Below are positions 24,201-31,502 of a DNA stretch of 38,801 nucleotides, one piece after another (position 1 is the stretch's first letter; the number at the start of each line of letters is the position of its first letter). Source of the DNA: an uncultured Christensenella sp. (GTDB taxonomy: Bacteria > Bacillota > Clostridia > Christensenellales > UBA3700). The stretch lies in the NCBI GenBank assembly GCA_910577845.1, contig CAJTNA010000012.1, positions 1 through 38,801 on the forward strand. The letters are read 5' to 3'. The notes beneath the pieces were generated by a model. That model did not search any database and was not told the origin of the DNA. It worked only from the letters and a program-made list of their open reading frames with translations. The translations under genes were made by a program, and so were the position numbers.

Positions 24201-25094
24201 AGGTGCAGTTTCGCCGTCATCACCACTTGATGAAACGCCTGTCCATTTACGAGCTGTGAATGGATTTTTAGAACCGCTTACATTGATAAATGATGTATCA
24301 CCGTAAGTTAAATCATTTACGCCTTTAGTAACATCAGTTTCACTTTCATTTTTAAAATTCTTATATTTCTCTTCTTTAGTTAAGCCGTCTTTGTCGTCAA
24401 CAACCTCTGTTACAACAATGTTATCAAAGAATGCGTAACCATTAGATAGTTTGTTATCTTTTTTACCATCTTTACCATTTGATAAAACAACATTTAGAGA
24501 GTTGCTAGCAGTGTTAGAAGTCTTAATCATTGCAGAGTAGGTAAGCCATTCGTTATTAGTATTAATTTCTGGGAATTCAACAAACGCATCACCACCAATC
24601 TTAATGTAAGCACCCCAACCTATCAATTCTGCTGTTTTGATAGAAATGTCAATTTGATAGTATTTGTTAGCTTCTAATGTAAAGTTACTTGATGTATACT
24701 TGTAAGAGTTATCAACCTTGTTGTATATCATAAGAATATTGTTGTCGTTTGTGTTTGGAGCTTTGCCTGGATTTTTTAATCTGCCCCAAGTTTTTTTATT
24801 CTTGTCATATACACTTTGTTCAGTGTCAATAACGCCAGATACTAAAGCCTTTTCGTCAGTATCAGTCTCATTTCCCGAAGTAGTACTACCAGCACTAGCT
24901 GTCCAGCTACCTGGTGTTTTAGGGAAAGTATCAGAAGTAGTAACTTCAAAATTACCATTTGAAATTATCTTGCTGGTATCTTTTACCTCGCCTGCTGACT
25001 CATTTGGTTTGTCACACGCAATAAGTGCTGTTAGCATAGTAACACACAAAACAATAATCAACAGAATAGTTAAAAACTTGTGTTGTTTTTTCAT
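21267..25094 (-). CDS. Large multi-module surface lipoprotein, CBM-like beta-sandwich repeats
   Basis: The 1275-residue precursor has a lipoprotein signal (hydrophobic 7-25, lipobox LIAC, C27). About five repeated modules of roughly 200-240 residues follow. Modules typically contain an 'ILMIYNK...YKYTS' strand pair, 'YYQIDISIKT', 'WLTYSAMIKT' and close with an 'AFFDNIVVTEV'-like strand; ends lie near residues 225, 450, 658, 900 and 1143. This is the pattern of jelly-roll carbohydrate-binding modules (CBM4/9-like). A hydrophobic helix lies near 1205-1227, followed by a basic Asn-rich cytoplasmic tail. No catalytic domain or LPXTG is seen. AAAGGTGG precedes the ATG. It probably binds glycans at the cell surface (inference). 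Confidence 0.8.
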   Translation of the reverse strand: MKKQHKFLTILLIIVLCVTMLTALIACDKPNESAGEVKDTSKIISNGNFEVTTSDTFPKTPGSWTASAGSTTSGNETDTDEKALVSGVIDTEQSVYDKNKKTWGRLKNPGKAPNTNDNNILMIYNKVDNSYKYTSSNFTLEANKYYQIDISIKTAELIGWGAYIKIGGDAFVEFPEINTNNEWLTYSAMIKTSNTASNSLNVVLSNGKDGKKDNKLSNGYAFFDNIVVTEVVDDKDGLTKEEKYKNFKNESETDVTKGVNDLTYGDTSFINVSGSKNPFTARKWTGVSSSGDDGETAPTGSDYMERGIVDITLGDIPTAATDLPKLDINKDNKVLMISNKQKTAYAYRSDNKIKIESGDNKYYKITVNILTKVDDTTKGAYLMIKSTTDKAESIQTISNINTNGQWEQRSIIVKADKKRSKEIYLQLGLGTGGKGDTLNNVEGSAFFDEISIQEVNADNLTTDEINGAAILESTIGSEITITDDPTHESSYADGYYSKYDGIPDGYRGSKSDNGNNNGEGGIITIKNDNNGITRFIYNGKIAIEANNHYRLSFKVKTDLIHEDKGIDIKFYKKNNASIGNNRQDIEVTNSTITKFNSANVDEINIDGKGYTEFTFLFQGELNKTTYVYFEIIMGSGTNLTPDTLVKGSVSLKDFELYKVHYADYSSESGTYVKKNSFKEENDTTITNANFNQIDVSATKTQYESEHKDDSNEADRKFDEEEFLNQKEDGTGNSKGIFGLPLNWTTSSKDVLKNLYAGIFNVNNSTQKSFLDVTGNITDGLPTGIKDANANVLAISTKRADNNKIGTDWGFTSPSISLSKGKYYQLSVWARTTEASTARINLLSSSKTVLETLEVQAPTQGWREYIFYINAGFDNSTVYLELKLGNNDNESEVFGTVLFDRPTLVELTEEKYEEAEKIDNNEKAYKIATTFSTITFDNVTSNSEDETLDSADGWTGSHADTDAPTGDGKSIAGVYNRNHSNRNWFGKGLNGEGDEPILPSTLDEIMNSVVDKDGNKEMEKNNNILVINNNVASEYTYSTTLAENSLTAEKYYEISLWVLTYDVAENQTAKLQLKLHNSTYTFDKDDTRGINVNTGSQWRKYSYFISTEENADIDNVELSISLGTSGKDNYVKGYLFVDNVSISEIDEERFNEQVPVEMFPTTSEEAEKLEYTDEVKKVTSVNQRIVFTADDLNKDPEEETEKKVDPLLWLYITSGIIGGLIIIVAIIFVLKKFNVFAKFSKKTNFNEKGSETYNRNRVDANKSNAQNRDINKKHQD

Positions 25095-25152
25095 TTTACC
25101 ACCTTTGTATATATATTACATATATTAATTAATAATAAATTAATCGCTTATT

Positions 25153-25181
25153 ATTATATACTATTATTAAAAATAAAGCAA
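25153..25181 (-). promoter_or_regulatory. Lipoprotein promoter
   Basis: On the minus strand, -35 TTGCTT (25181-25176), 17-bp spacer and -10 TATAAT (25158-25153). The leader is about 50 nt. The rest of 25182-25405 shows no other clear element. Confidence 0.7.
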
Positions 25182-25405
25182 TAGTTTATAAGCATTTTTT
25201 TCATTTTTTACAATTTATACCATTTTTTTAATTTTTGCTTTCTATATTAAAAGTAACAATGTGGAATAAACCTCAAATTTATTATCCCACTAAATTAATG
25301 AGCTAAATGTCTTTTAATGCCGATTTTTGGCGTATTTTATACTAAAAATGATTATAAATTAAATTAGTAGTGGATAAAATTAATTGAAATTCACATATTA
25401 ACTAT

Positions 25406-25792
25406 ATGAGAGTTGAAAAGAAAATTAAAAAATCAAATAAGCTAAAAAATATCCTCATTGCAATTGCAAGTAGCTTTGTAGGAATGATTAACGGACTTTT
25501 AGGTGCTGGCGGTGGTTCGTTGGTTGTGCCACTATATGAGAGTGGAATGAAATTAGAGGCTAAAAAAGCACACGCAACCGCTATTGCAACAATGTTACCA
25601 ATTTGTATTGTTAGTGGAATTATTTATTTGGTAGGAGGTAAATTTGATTATATTAGTGGAAGCGTAGTTACAGCTGGAGTTATTTTGGGTGGAGTACTAG
25701 GTTCAATGTTACTCAAAGTTGTTAAGAATGATTTGCTATCACTAGTTTTTTATTTTCTAATGATATATGCGGGGATTAAAATGCTATTCTAA
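25406..25792 (+). CDS. Half-size TauE/SafE permease, first copy
   Basis: The 128-residue membrane protein has a basic N-terminus, then about four hydrophobic helices. It carries the family signature GLLGAGGGSLVVPL near 30-43 and the AHATAIATMLP helix. Full TauE/SafE proteins, exporters or importers of sulfur-containing anions, have two such halves in about 250 residues. Here each half is a separate gene, and the partner is 255 bp downstream, so the pair probably assembles. No clear ribosome site is seen before the ATG. Confidence 0.85.
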   Translation: MRVEKKIKKSNKLKNILIAIASSFVGMINGLLGAGGGSLVVPLYESGMKLEAKKAHATAIATMLPICIVSGIIYLVGGKFDYISGSVVTAGVILGGVLGSMLLKVVKNDLLSLVFYFLMIYAGIKMLF

Positions 25793-26047
25793 TATCAATG
25801 TGAACGGCATAAATCTAAATCATTAATAACAATAATTGTAATTATAAGTATTTTATTAAATCTATTTCAATTAATAAGAATTTAAAAAAAACTTAAGGTA
25901 ATTTCTAAAATTTTTGTACTATATTGAATTAAACAAATATAAATATTTATAACAAAAAAATAAAAGTGATTGATAAAAAGATATGATATTGGCAAAAATA
26001 ATTTGGTTACGATTTTTAAAAGGTTTTATTTATAAAGGAAGGAAATA

Positions 26048-26491
26048 ATGCAATATTTTTTATATGTACTATTTGGCGTTTTAGGCGGTTTAATAGGTGG
26101 TATGGGAATGGGTGGTGGAACAATTTTAATTCCGTTGCTTACTATTTTTCTTAATATTCCACAACTTCAAGCACAAACTATCAATTTAATATCATTTATA
26201 CCAATGGCAGTTGTGTCATTGTTTATTCATATTAAAAATAAATTAGTAGATTTTACTGCTTTGTTAAAAGTTTTGCCGTTTGCTTTAGCATTAAGCATAT
26301 TAAGTTCATTCTTTGCCTTAAAAATTAATAGTGATGTTTTAAGGACGATTTTTGGCGTGTTTATGCTAATTATTGGTAGTATATTTATGTTGAAGACAAT
26401 TAAAAACTATCTGACAAAATATTTGTCTAGCCATAATAACAATAGTATAATTAATAAATTAAAAATTTATGTCATAAAAAAGTATAATTAA
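26048..26491 (+). CDS. Half-size TauE/SafE permease, second copy
   Basis: The 147-residue membrane protein has four hydrophobic helices, with GGMGMGGGTILIPL near 18-31 and the AQTINLISFIPM helix. A basic tail (HNNNSIINKL...KKYN) follows. AAGGAAGG precedes the ATG. It is a diverged sister of the previous gene; the two likely form one transporter, substrate unknown. The 255-bp gap between them holds no identifiable element. Confidence 0.87.
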   Translation: MQYFLYVLFGVLGGLIGGMGMGGGTILIPLLTIFLNIPQLQAQTINLISFIPMAVVSLFIHIKNKLVDFTALLKVLPFALALSILSSFFALKINSDVLRTIFGVFMLIIGSIFMLKTIKNYLTKYLSSHNNNSIINKLKIYVIKKYN

Positions 26492-26533
26492 TGTAAAATT
26501 TTTGTATTTAGTATAGATTTTTATTTTAATATA

Positions 26534-26542
26534 TGTTATAAT
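26534..26542 (+). promoter_or_regulatory. Extended -10 promoter upstream of ppx
   Basis: TGT-TATAAT (26534-26542) is an extended -10 with a weak -35 (TAGATT 26514-26519). A second candidate nearer the gene is TTGACG 26669-26674 with CATACT 26692-26697 at 17 bp; its -35 lies in the palindrome TTGACGTCAA. Confidence 0.45.
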
Positions 26543-26714
26543 GTACACATAATAGATTATATACTATAATATTTGTTTTTAACTGCTTATTTTTATTTAA
26601 AACTTACGCAATTAAAGCAAATAATGTTATTAATTGCAATAAATTTTTTTAAATATGCAAAAGACAAATTGACGTCAAGTAGCAATTATAGCATACTTAA
26701 TGCGAAGGAGTTTT

Positions 26715-28229
26715 ATGGAGAAAATCGGTATTATTGACCTTGGTTCAAATTCTGCAAGACTGGTTCTAGTAAATGTGCACGAAGGTGGATATTTTGCTGT
26801 ATTTGATGAATTGAAAGAGTCTGTTAGACTTGCTCAAGGTGTAGATGAGGAAGGCGTTTTAAGTCCAGCTCGTGTTGAGCAAACAATTAAAACGCTAAAA
26901 ATGTTTAGGCGTCTTTGTGATTCAAATAAAGTAAGCCATATTTATGCTTATGCAACAGCAGCGGTTAGGAACGCTAAAAATCAATCTAGCTTTTTGGCTG
27001 AAGTTCAATTAAAATGTGGTTTTAAACTTGAGATTTTAGATGACGAACAAGAAGCACAAATGGTATACCAAGGCGTTATCAATAGTATGGACATTCCACG
27101 TGGTTTGATAATGGATATTGGTGGTGGTAGCACTCAATTTATTTACTACAACCGAAAAAATATTTTAGGTCACGCAACTGTTCCATATGGTGCTGTAACC
27201 TTGACTGAAAAGTTTAGAACTGTAACATACAGACCTCAAGAACGTGCTGAAAGGATAAAACAATTCTTTTTAGAGGAACTTGATAAAATTGACTTTTTAA
27301 AGGAATTAGAACCAGATGTTAAATTTATTGGTGTAGGTGGTTCATTCCGCAATGTGGGTAAAATTAGTCGAATGATTAGGAAATACCCTCTTAATATGTT
27401 ACATAACTATGTTGTTCCAAGTACGGAGTTTACAAGTATTTATAATAACATTAAATCACTTGATTTGGATAAAACAATGAAAATAAAAGGTTTATCCAGT
27501 GTGAGAGCGGATATATTCCCATCTGCTTTGGCAGCAGTTAGTGCAGTATTTGAAAAGTTGGAGTTTAGTGATGTTGTTATCTCTGGTTGTGGTTTACGTG
27601 AGGGTGCTATGTTTAAAATTGCGGTACCATCAACGAACGATAAGCCTATCAGTGATGTGTTAGGACATAGCTTGTATACTACATTGAATTTTTACCAAGA
27701 AAATATTGGTCACGCTGAACAAGTTTATAACTTATCAGTTCAATTGTTTAAACAGTTGAGAGTATTGCACAAGTTGCCACGTTCTTATGTTAAAGTTTTG
27801 AGGGTTGCCGCAATGTTGCACGATACTGGTAATAAAATTAAATATTATGACCACCATAAACATAGTGCGTATATTATTTTACATAGTAACTTGTATGGTA
27901 TATCTCATAAAGATTTGGTTATGAGTGCAATGGTAGCAAGTATGCATAGGAAAGGTGAATTAGATGCAAGCGTGTTTATGCGTTATAGAGATATGATTAC
28001 AGAAGAAGACTTGTACGCAGTTCTAAAACTTGGCGTAATTGTAAGAATTGCAGAGTCTTTAGATAGGTCAATGGATAGCGTAATCAAAGAAATCAATTGT
28101 GACGTTTTAGGCGATAGCGTTATTATGAAAACTGAAACTGTTGGTGATTGTTCTTTGGAAATTAAAAATGCTTTAGCTGCTACTGCGGAATTTAAGAAAC
28201 ATTTTAATAAAAACTTACAAATACTTTAA
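26715..28229 (+). CDS. ppx: Exopolyphosphatase/guanosine pentaphosphatase (Ppx/GppA)
   Basis: The 504-residue ASKHA-fold phosphatase removes terminal phosphate from polyphosphate and/or pppGpp. The phosphate-1 motif IDLGSNSARL is at 7-16 and the second glycine-rich motif MDIGGGSTQF follows near 137. GVGGSFRN and SGCGLREG are further family motifs. A C-terminal HD-type helical domain contains MLHDTGNKI and DHHKHSAYII. The start chosen is ATG 26715, with AAGGAG at 26705-26710; an upstream in-frame ATG at 26700 overlaps that site. Which of the two activities dominates cannot be told from sequence. Confidence 0.93.
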   Translation: MEKIGIIDLGSNSARLVLVNVHEGGYFAVFDELKESVRLAQGVDEEGVLSPARVEQTIKTLKMFRRLCDSNKVSHIYAYATAAVRNAKNQSSFLAEVQLKCGFKLEILDDEQEAQMVYQGVINSMDIPRGLIMDIGGGSTQFIYYNRKNILGHATVPYGAVTLTEKFRTVTYRPQERAERIKQFFLEELDKIDFLKELEPDVKFIGVGGSFRNVGKISRMIRKYPLNMLHNYVVPSTEFTSIYNNIKSLDLDKTMKIKGLSSVRADIFPSALAAVSAVFEKLEFSDVVISGCGLREGAMFKIAVPSTNDKPISDVLGHSLYTTLNFYQENIGHAEQVYNLSVQLFKQLRVLHKLPRSYVKVLRVAAMLHDTGNKIKYYDHHKHSAYIILHSNLYGISHKDLVMSAMVASMHRKGELDASVFMRYRDMITEEDLYAVLKLGVIVRIAESLDRSMDSVIKEINCDVLGDSVIMKTETVGDCSLEIKNALAATAEFKKHFNKNLQIL

Positions 28230-28253
28230 TTATTAAATAAATAATATTATCAG

Positions 28254-28400
28254 AAGCTGTAGTCAAGCGACACGCAGTGGCATTTGACATCAGCAAATGT
28301 TAATTCAAAAAGTGTCGGCTTGATTTGCCAAGTAAAAAGCGGAAGCTTTTGTTTAATTTGAGTTTTCTCAAATTAAACGACACATAATTTATATTATCTT
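28254..28400. repeat. 147-bp structured tandem repeat, unit A
   Basis: It begins AAGCTGTAGTCAAGCGACAC and shares about 56 bp almost identically with units B and D. Its 3' part differs: GTGTCG (28312-28317) and CGACAC (28378-28383) close a branch. That branch encloses AAAAGC-GGAA-GCTTTT and a perfect 12-bp hairpin (28351-28362 with 28367-28378, loop TTTT). It starts 25 nt after the ppx stop. Confidence 0.85.
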
Positions 28401-28548
28401 AAGCTGTAGTCAAGCGACACGCAGTGGCATTTGACATCAGCAAATGTTAATTCAAGCTTGAAGTGCTTGTGATAACAAGCTTTATTGCTCTAGCAATACA
28501 AAATTTTAAGGTAACTTAAAATTTACACACTATAGTTAATAATATTGG
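28401..28548. repeat. 148-bp structured tandem repeat, unit B
   Basis: AAGCTGTAG (28401-28409) pairs with CTATAGTT (28530-28537) to close the unit. Inside are GTCAA...TTGAC, GCTTGT-GATA-ACAAGC, TATTGC-TCTA-GCAATA and a 10-bp AAATTTTAAG-GTAA-CTTAAAATTT hairpin. It is nearly identical to unit D about 10 kb away. Confidence 0.87.
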
Positions 28549-28650
28549 AAGCTCTCCATACAGTTCAAAAAGTTATTGGTGGCAACCTAATAGTAGCTAG
28601 TATGGATATTTGCTGACAACTAATGTTAATTCAAATTGTGCCTAATTGAG
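28549..28650. repeat. Diverged repeat unit C
   Basis: It starts AAGCT in register, exactly 148 bp after unit B. It keeps the TTTGCTGACAACTAATGTTAATTCAA-like core only partly. A different 7-bp stem is present (TCCATAC/GTATGGA) around a GGT-GGCA-ACC hairpin. It looks like a decayed or alternative unit. The end is uncertain. Confidence 0.55.
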
Positions 28651-28727
28651 TAATCATTAAATGGTGATAGTATTAATTTTAAATTGAGTAGATTAGAATT
28701 TAACAATGAATTATTTTTAATAATCAT

Positions 28728-28759
28728 AATCCCTCATTTACGAGGGATTTGATTTTTTT
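28728..28759 (+). terminator. Terminator after the repeat array
   Basis: AATCCCTC (28728-28735), 6-nt loop, GAGGGATT (28742-28749), then GA and seven T. It is the first good plus-strand terminator after ppx, so the repeat array may be transcribed as a 500-nt 3' region of ppx or as its own RNA. Confidence 0.85.
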
Positions 28760-29172
28760 AGAATTATATGAAAAGTAGTCTTTCAACAAGTAAAGATAAA
28801 AACTTAAGATATAGGGATTGAATAATAAAATCTCTTTATTTAATTAATATTTTTCCAACTAAATTTATAAAAAAATCAAGGAGTATTACTAAAATTGTCT
28901 AGCTTTACATTGCTAAGAAATTTATTAAAATTAGTGTATATTTAAATTGTCTATTAAATTTTAATGTTTATAATGTTATTATGTAATATTCTGTTGATTT
29001 TTATTATGTTTAAAATGAAAAGGTAGAGTGGTGGTTGTTAGTGAATTGGTTGATTTTTGTTGTATTTTAACAAAACTATTTTGTAAAGTAAAATGTTGTC
29101 AGCTTTAATCTTAATAAATTTAAAGATATATTTTTTTTGTATATTTGTTAAAACTATCATAGAATATATGAA

Positions 29173-29252
29173 AATATTATCATATGATAGTATTTAGATA
29201 ACACTCAATCATTTTCTACATAATGTAGAAAATGATATGTTTATATGATTGA
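29173..29252. repeat. Cluster of overlapping hairpins
   Basis: A near-perfect palindrome centred on ATCATATGAT (29173-29194) is followed by a perfect 13-bp hairpin (29208-29220 with 29224-29236, loop TAA). Its 5' arm overlaps an alternative 8-bp stem TCAATCAT/ATGATTGA (29205-29212 with 29245-29252). It lies in a 1-kb gene-free stretch; 28760-29172 shows nothing else identifiable and no convincing promoter. Confidence 0.5.
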
Positions 29253-29265
29253 ATATTTATTATTA

Positions 29266-29308
29266 AAATATATAAAAAGGGACATATGCCCCTTTTTATA
29301 TATTTTTT
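29266..29308. terminator. Long bidirectional terminator-like hairpin
   Basis: A perfect 16-bp stem (29266-29281 with 29290-29305) has GGG/CCC at the tip and A/T runs at the base, and so can end transcripts from either side. It would close any transcript through the hairpin cluster. The stretch 29309-29632 shows no further element. Confidence 0.75.
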
Positions 29309-29632
29309 GCCTTTTAATATTTTAACATATGCTAATATGCAGATATTTGCATATTGAAATCTTTAGGTATGCACCCTACTTAGCACTTTTGTTCATACAA
29401 TTTTTAGTTGGTTCATTATATCCATTAATAAAATATTATATGAAAATTTGCAGATATCAATAATCTTATTTATTATGCACAAAGTTTGTTAATCAAGATT
29501 GTGCAAAAGCATAATAATTAAATAAATTATAATTTATTTAATTTTCATCAATGTGTTAGTTAATATAATAATAGCTTTGTTTAAATCTAAGCCATCTAAT
29601 ACTTAAGTATGCAAAATATTTTAATCAATTTT

Positions 29633-30478
29633 TTATACAGATTTCATATCCCGTTTTAATTGTTTTAGTTTGATATATGTATAAATTTTCTTAATTTGTT
29701 CTGCGGTCAACTTTGTTTGCGTAGCTTTAGCTGAATTTTCTACATTGTGTTCACAATTTGCCTTTTCTTGCATTATCTTTTTAAATTGCTCTGGAGTAAG
29801 TTTTGTTGGCAAAGAGTTATCTACACTATGTGGACTACAAGTGTTTTCAATTGTAGGTGTGCTAGCTATTGTATAAAGATTTTTATTATAATCTTTTAAA
29901 TTATTAGTAGCATTAGATAAATCAAGATTGAAATTTTCGTTTATGCAAATATCACTTGCACTTGCTAAATTATCTAAACTTATATTGCTTGTTTTTGGCT
30001 CGTAATTAGCTAAATTAATATTAGTATCTGTACTACTATTATAAGAATTTGAATTGTTTATCAAATTGTTATTAGCAGTATTTATATAATCTACTTGTAT
30101 TATATTATTGTTATCTATCTGATGCAATGCAGTAGGTAAAATCCTACTAAAATTAACTTTCATTTGACTTAATTTATTATATAAATACTCACTTTCATAT
30201 TCTCCAGAAAGTATTAGAACTTTATCATAATAGTTGTTTGCACAAAGCTCTATGATGTCAAGTGCTTGAGGAATATCAAGGGCTATTTTCTTTCTACTTC
30301 CTAAATATTGGTGAAGTAGTTCACCGTGATTGAAGTTTATTTTATTGTGCTTTTGCTCAATATAATTGTATATATGTATACTTAATTTATCAGCATTAAT
30401 TCCGCTTAACAAATTTAAATAGTTTTGGTTATTTAGTCGTGTAGTATTTAAATCAATTGATAACAAATAGTGTGTCAA
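29633..30478 (-). CDS. NYN/PIN-like protein with Asn-rich linker and C-terminal repeats
   Basis: I infer an N-terminal NYN-type (PIN-like nuclease) domain at 1 to about 115 of 281 residues. It has LSIDLN (D9), YNYIEQ, KKIALDIPQALDIIEL (D68, D74) and VLILSGEYES, where NYN proteins usually read SGDSD; the Asp pair is replaced by Glu93/Glu95. Residues about 125-220 are a low-complexity Asn/Ser-rich linker. Two repeats, KLTPEQFKKI (226-235) and KLTAEQIKKI (256-265), follow at a 30-residue period. The TTG start at 30478 is supported by AAGGAG 5 nt before it. It lies 2 nt after the glycosylase gene, in one operon. Confidence 0.65.
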   Translation of the reverse strand: MTHYLLSIDLNTTRLNNQNYLNLLSGINADKLSIHIYNYIEQKHNKINFNHGELLHQYLGSRKKIALDIPQALDIIELCANNYYDKVLILSGEYESEYLYNKLSQMKVNFSRILPTALHQIDNNNIIQVDYINTANNNLINNSNSYNSSTDTNINLANYEPKTSNISLDNLASASDICINENFNLDLSNATNNLKDYNKNLYTIASTPTIENTCSPHSVDNSLPTKLTPEQFKKIMQEKANCEHNVENSAKATQTKLTAEQIKKIYTYIKLKQLKRDMKSV

Positions 30479-30480
30479 AT

Positions 30481-31281
30481 TTACTCCTTACTACCATTAC
30501 GCTTATGATAAAATAGATATTGTTGTGCGTAACCAGCATTATCACCATACAAATCTATTAGTTTTTGCCTTATAATTTTTGGTGTTGTAGTTTGTCTAAA
30601 TAAATCTTCATATATCTTTTTTACCCAAGTGTCAACAGGGAATACGTCCATTTTATGATAGGCGAAAAGCAATATGCAGTCTGCGACTTTTGGCCCTACA
30701 CCAATTAAATTATCACATAAAAATTTGTTCGCATCAATACCATTCATATCATTCGGTAATGATAGGTTTATTTTATTGTCTAACAGAATTTTAATAGTCT
30801 TTTGCAAATAGCTAGCTCGATATCCAGCCCCCATTGCCTTAAAATCGCTTTCGGTTAATTTCGCTAATTCTACAAGTTGTGGAAATTTATTATTGGAGCA
30901 AATTCTATTTAAAATGCCTTGAATCCTTGGAATATTATTGTTTGCAGAAATAATAAAGCTAATTATAGTTTCTACAATGTCTTGCCTTAATATCCTTATT
31001 CCATAACCATATTCTATGGCTTTATCCATCATTGGCAATCCTTTCAATTCGGCTTTAATCTTAGAATAGTCACAATTTAAGTCAAAGTAGTTTGTAAAAT
31101 AGTTTTTGTCCTCATTTTCAATGATAATCTTATCCTTTTCTTGATACAAAATAGCTTGCTTATCCAAAGAATAAACGATTGCGTGGCTAGGGTTAATTTT
31201 ATAACGGAATAGTTCACCACTTTCCAAAGTTTGTTTGATATTAAAATCCCTTGTGTCAGTTATTATAGTATTATTTTGCAT
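30481..31281 (-). CDS. ogg: 8-oxoguanine DNA glycosylase (Ogg type)
   Basis: This base-excision repair enzyme removes 8-oxoguanine and nicks the strand. The 266 residues have an N-terminal OGG-type domain and a helix-hairpin-helix/GPD domain: LIGVGPKVADCI with catalytic K198, and FPVDTW with catalytic D217, the same 19-residue spacing as K249/D268 of human OGG1. GAGYRASYL (R165) matches the conserved Arg region. The length fits the clostridial Ogg proteins. A weak AAAAGG ribosome site precedes the ATG. It is divergent from the MATE gene and upstream of the NYN-like gene. Confidence 0.92.
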   Translation of the reverse strand: MQNNTIITDTRDFNIKQTLESGELFRYKINPSHAIVYSLDKQAILYQEKDKIIIENEDKNYFTNYFDLNCDYSKIKAELKGLPMMDKAIEYGYGIRILRQDIVETIISFIISANNNIPRIQGILNRICSNNKFPQLVELAKLTESDFKAMGAGYRASYLQKTIKILLDNKINLSLPNDMNGIDANKFLCDNLIGVGPKVADCILLFAYHKMDVFPVDTWVKKIYEDLFRQTTTPKIIRQKLIDLYGDNAGYAQQYLFYHKRNGSKE

Positions 31282-31454
31282 AACTTTTTTTACCTTTTCT
31301 GTCGTATTTTAAAGTTTATTCTGCTAATTTTAGCGAAATTGAATAAAATTTTTCCTATTATTTGTGTTTTAACAATTTTTCTGAATATAAGATGAGTTGA
31401 TAAAGTTTTTTTTCTATTATAATACATTATTTTATGAATTTTTGCAACTTTTAG

Positions 31455-31483
31455 TTGACAATTTTATGGTAAAGTGTTAATTT
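31455..31483 (+). promoter_or_regulatory. MATE gene promoter
   Basis: -35 TTGACA (31455-31460) and a 17-bp spacer lead to TAATTT (31478-31483) with an extended TGT in front. The -10 is poor but the other elements are good. The leader is about 15 nt. Confidence 0.5.
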
Positions 31484-31502
31484 TATCAAGAGGTTAATGG
31501 AA

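Noticed and set aside
21267..25094. LPXTG sortase-anchored surface protein
   Set aside because: No LPXTG-like motif precedes the C-terminal helix. The N-terminal lipobox and long cytoplasmic tail fit a membrane-anchored lipoprotein instead.
28254..28650. CRISPR array
   Set aside because: The period is regular, but units are about 147 bp with hairpin-rich, related tails, not short repeats with unrelated spacers. There are no cas genes.
28254..28650. Integron attC array
   Set aside because: Hairpins with conserved ends are attC-like, but no gene cassettes lie between units, no integrase is visible, and the core RYYYAAC/GTTRRRY pairs are not evident.
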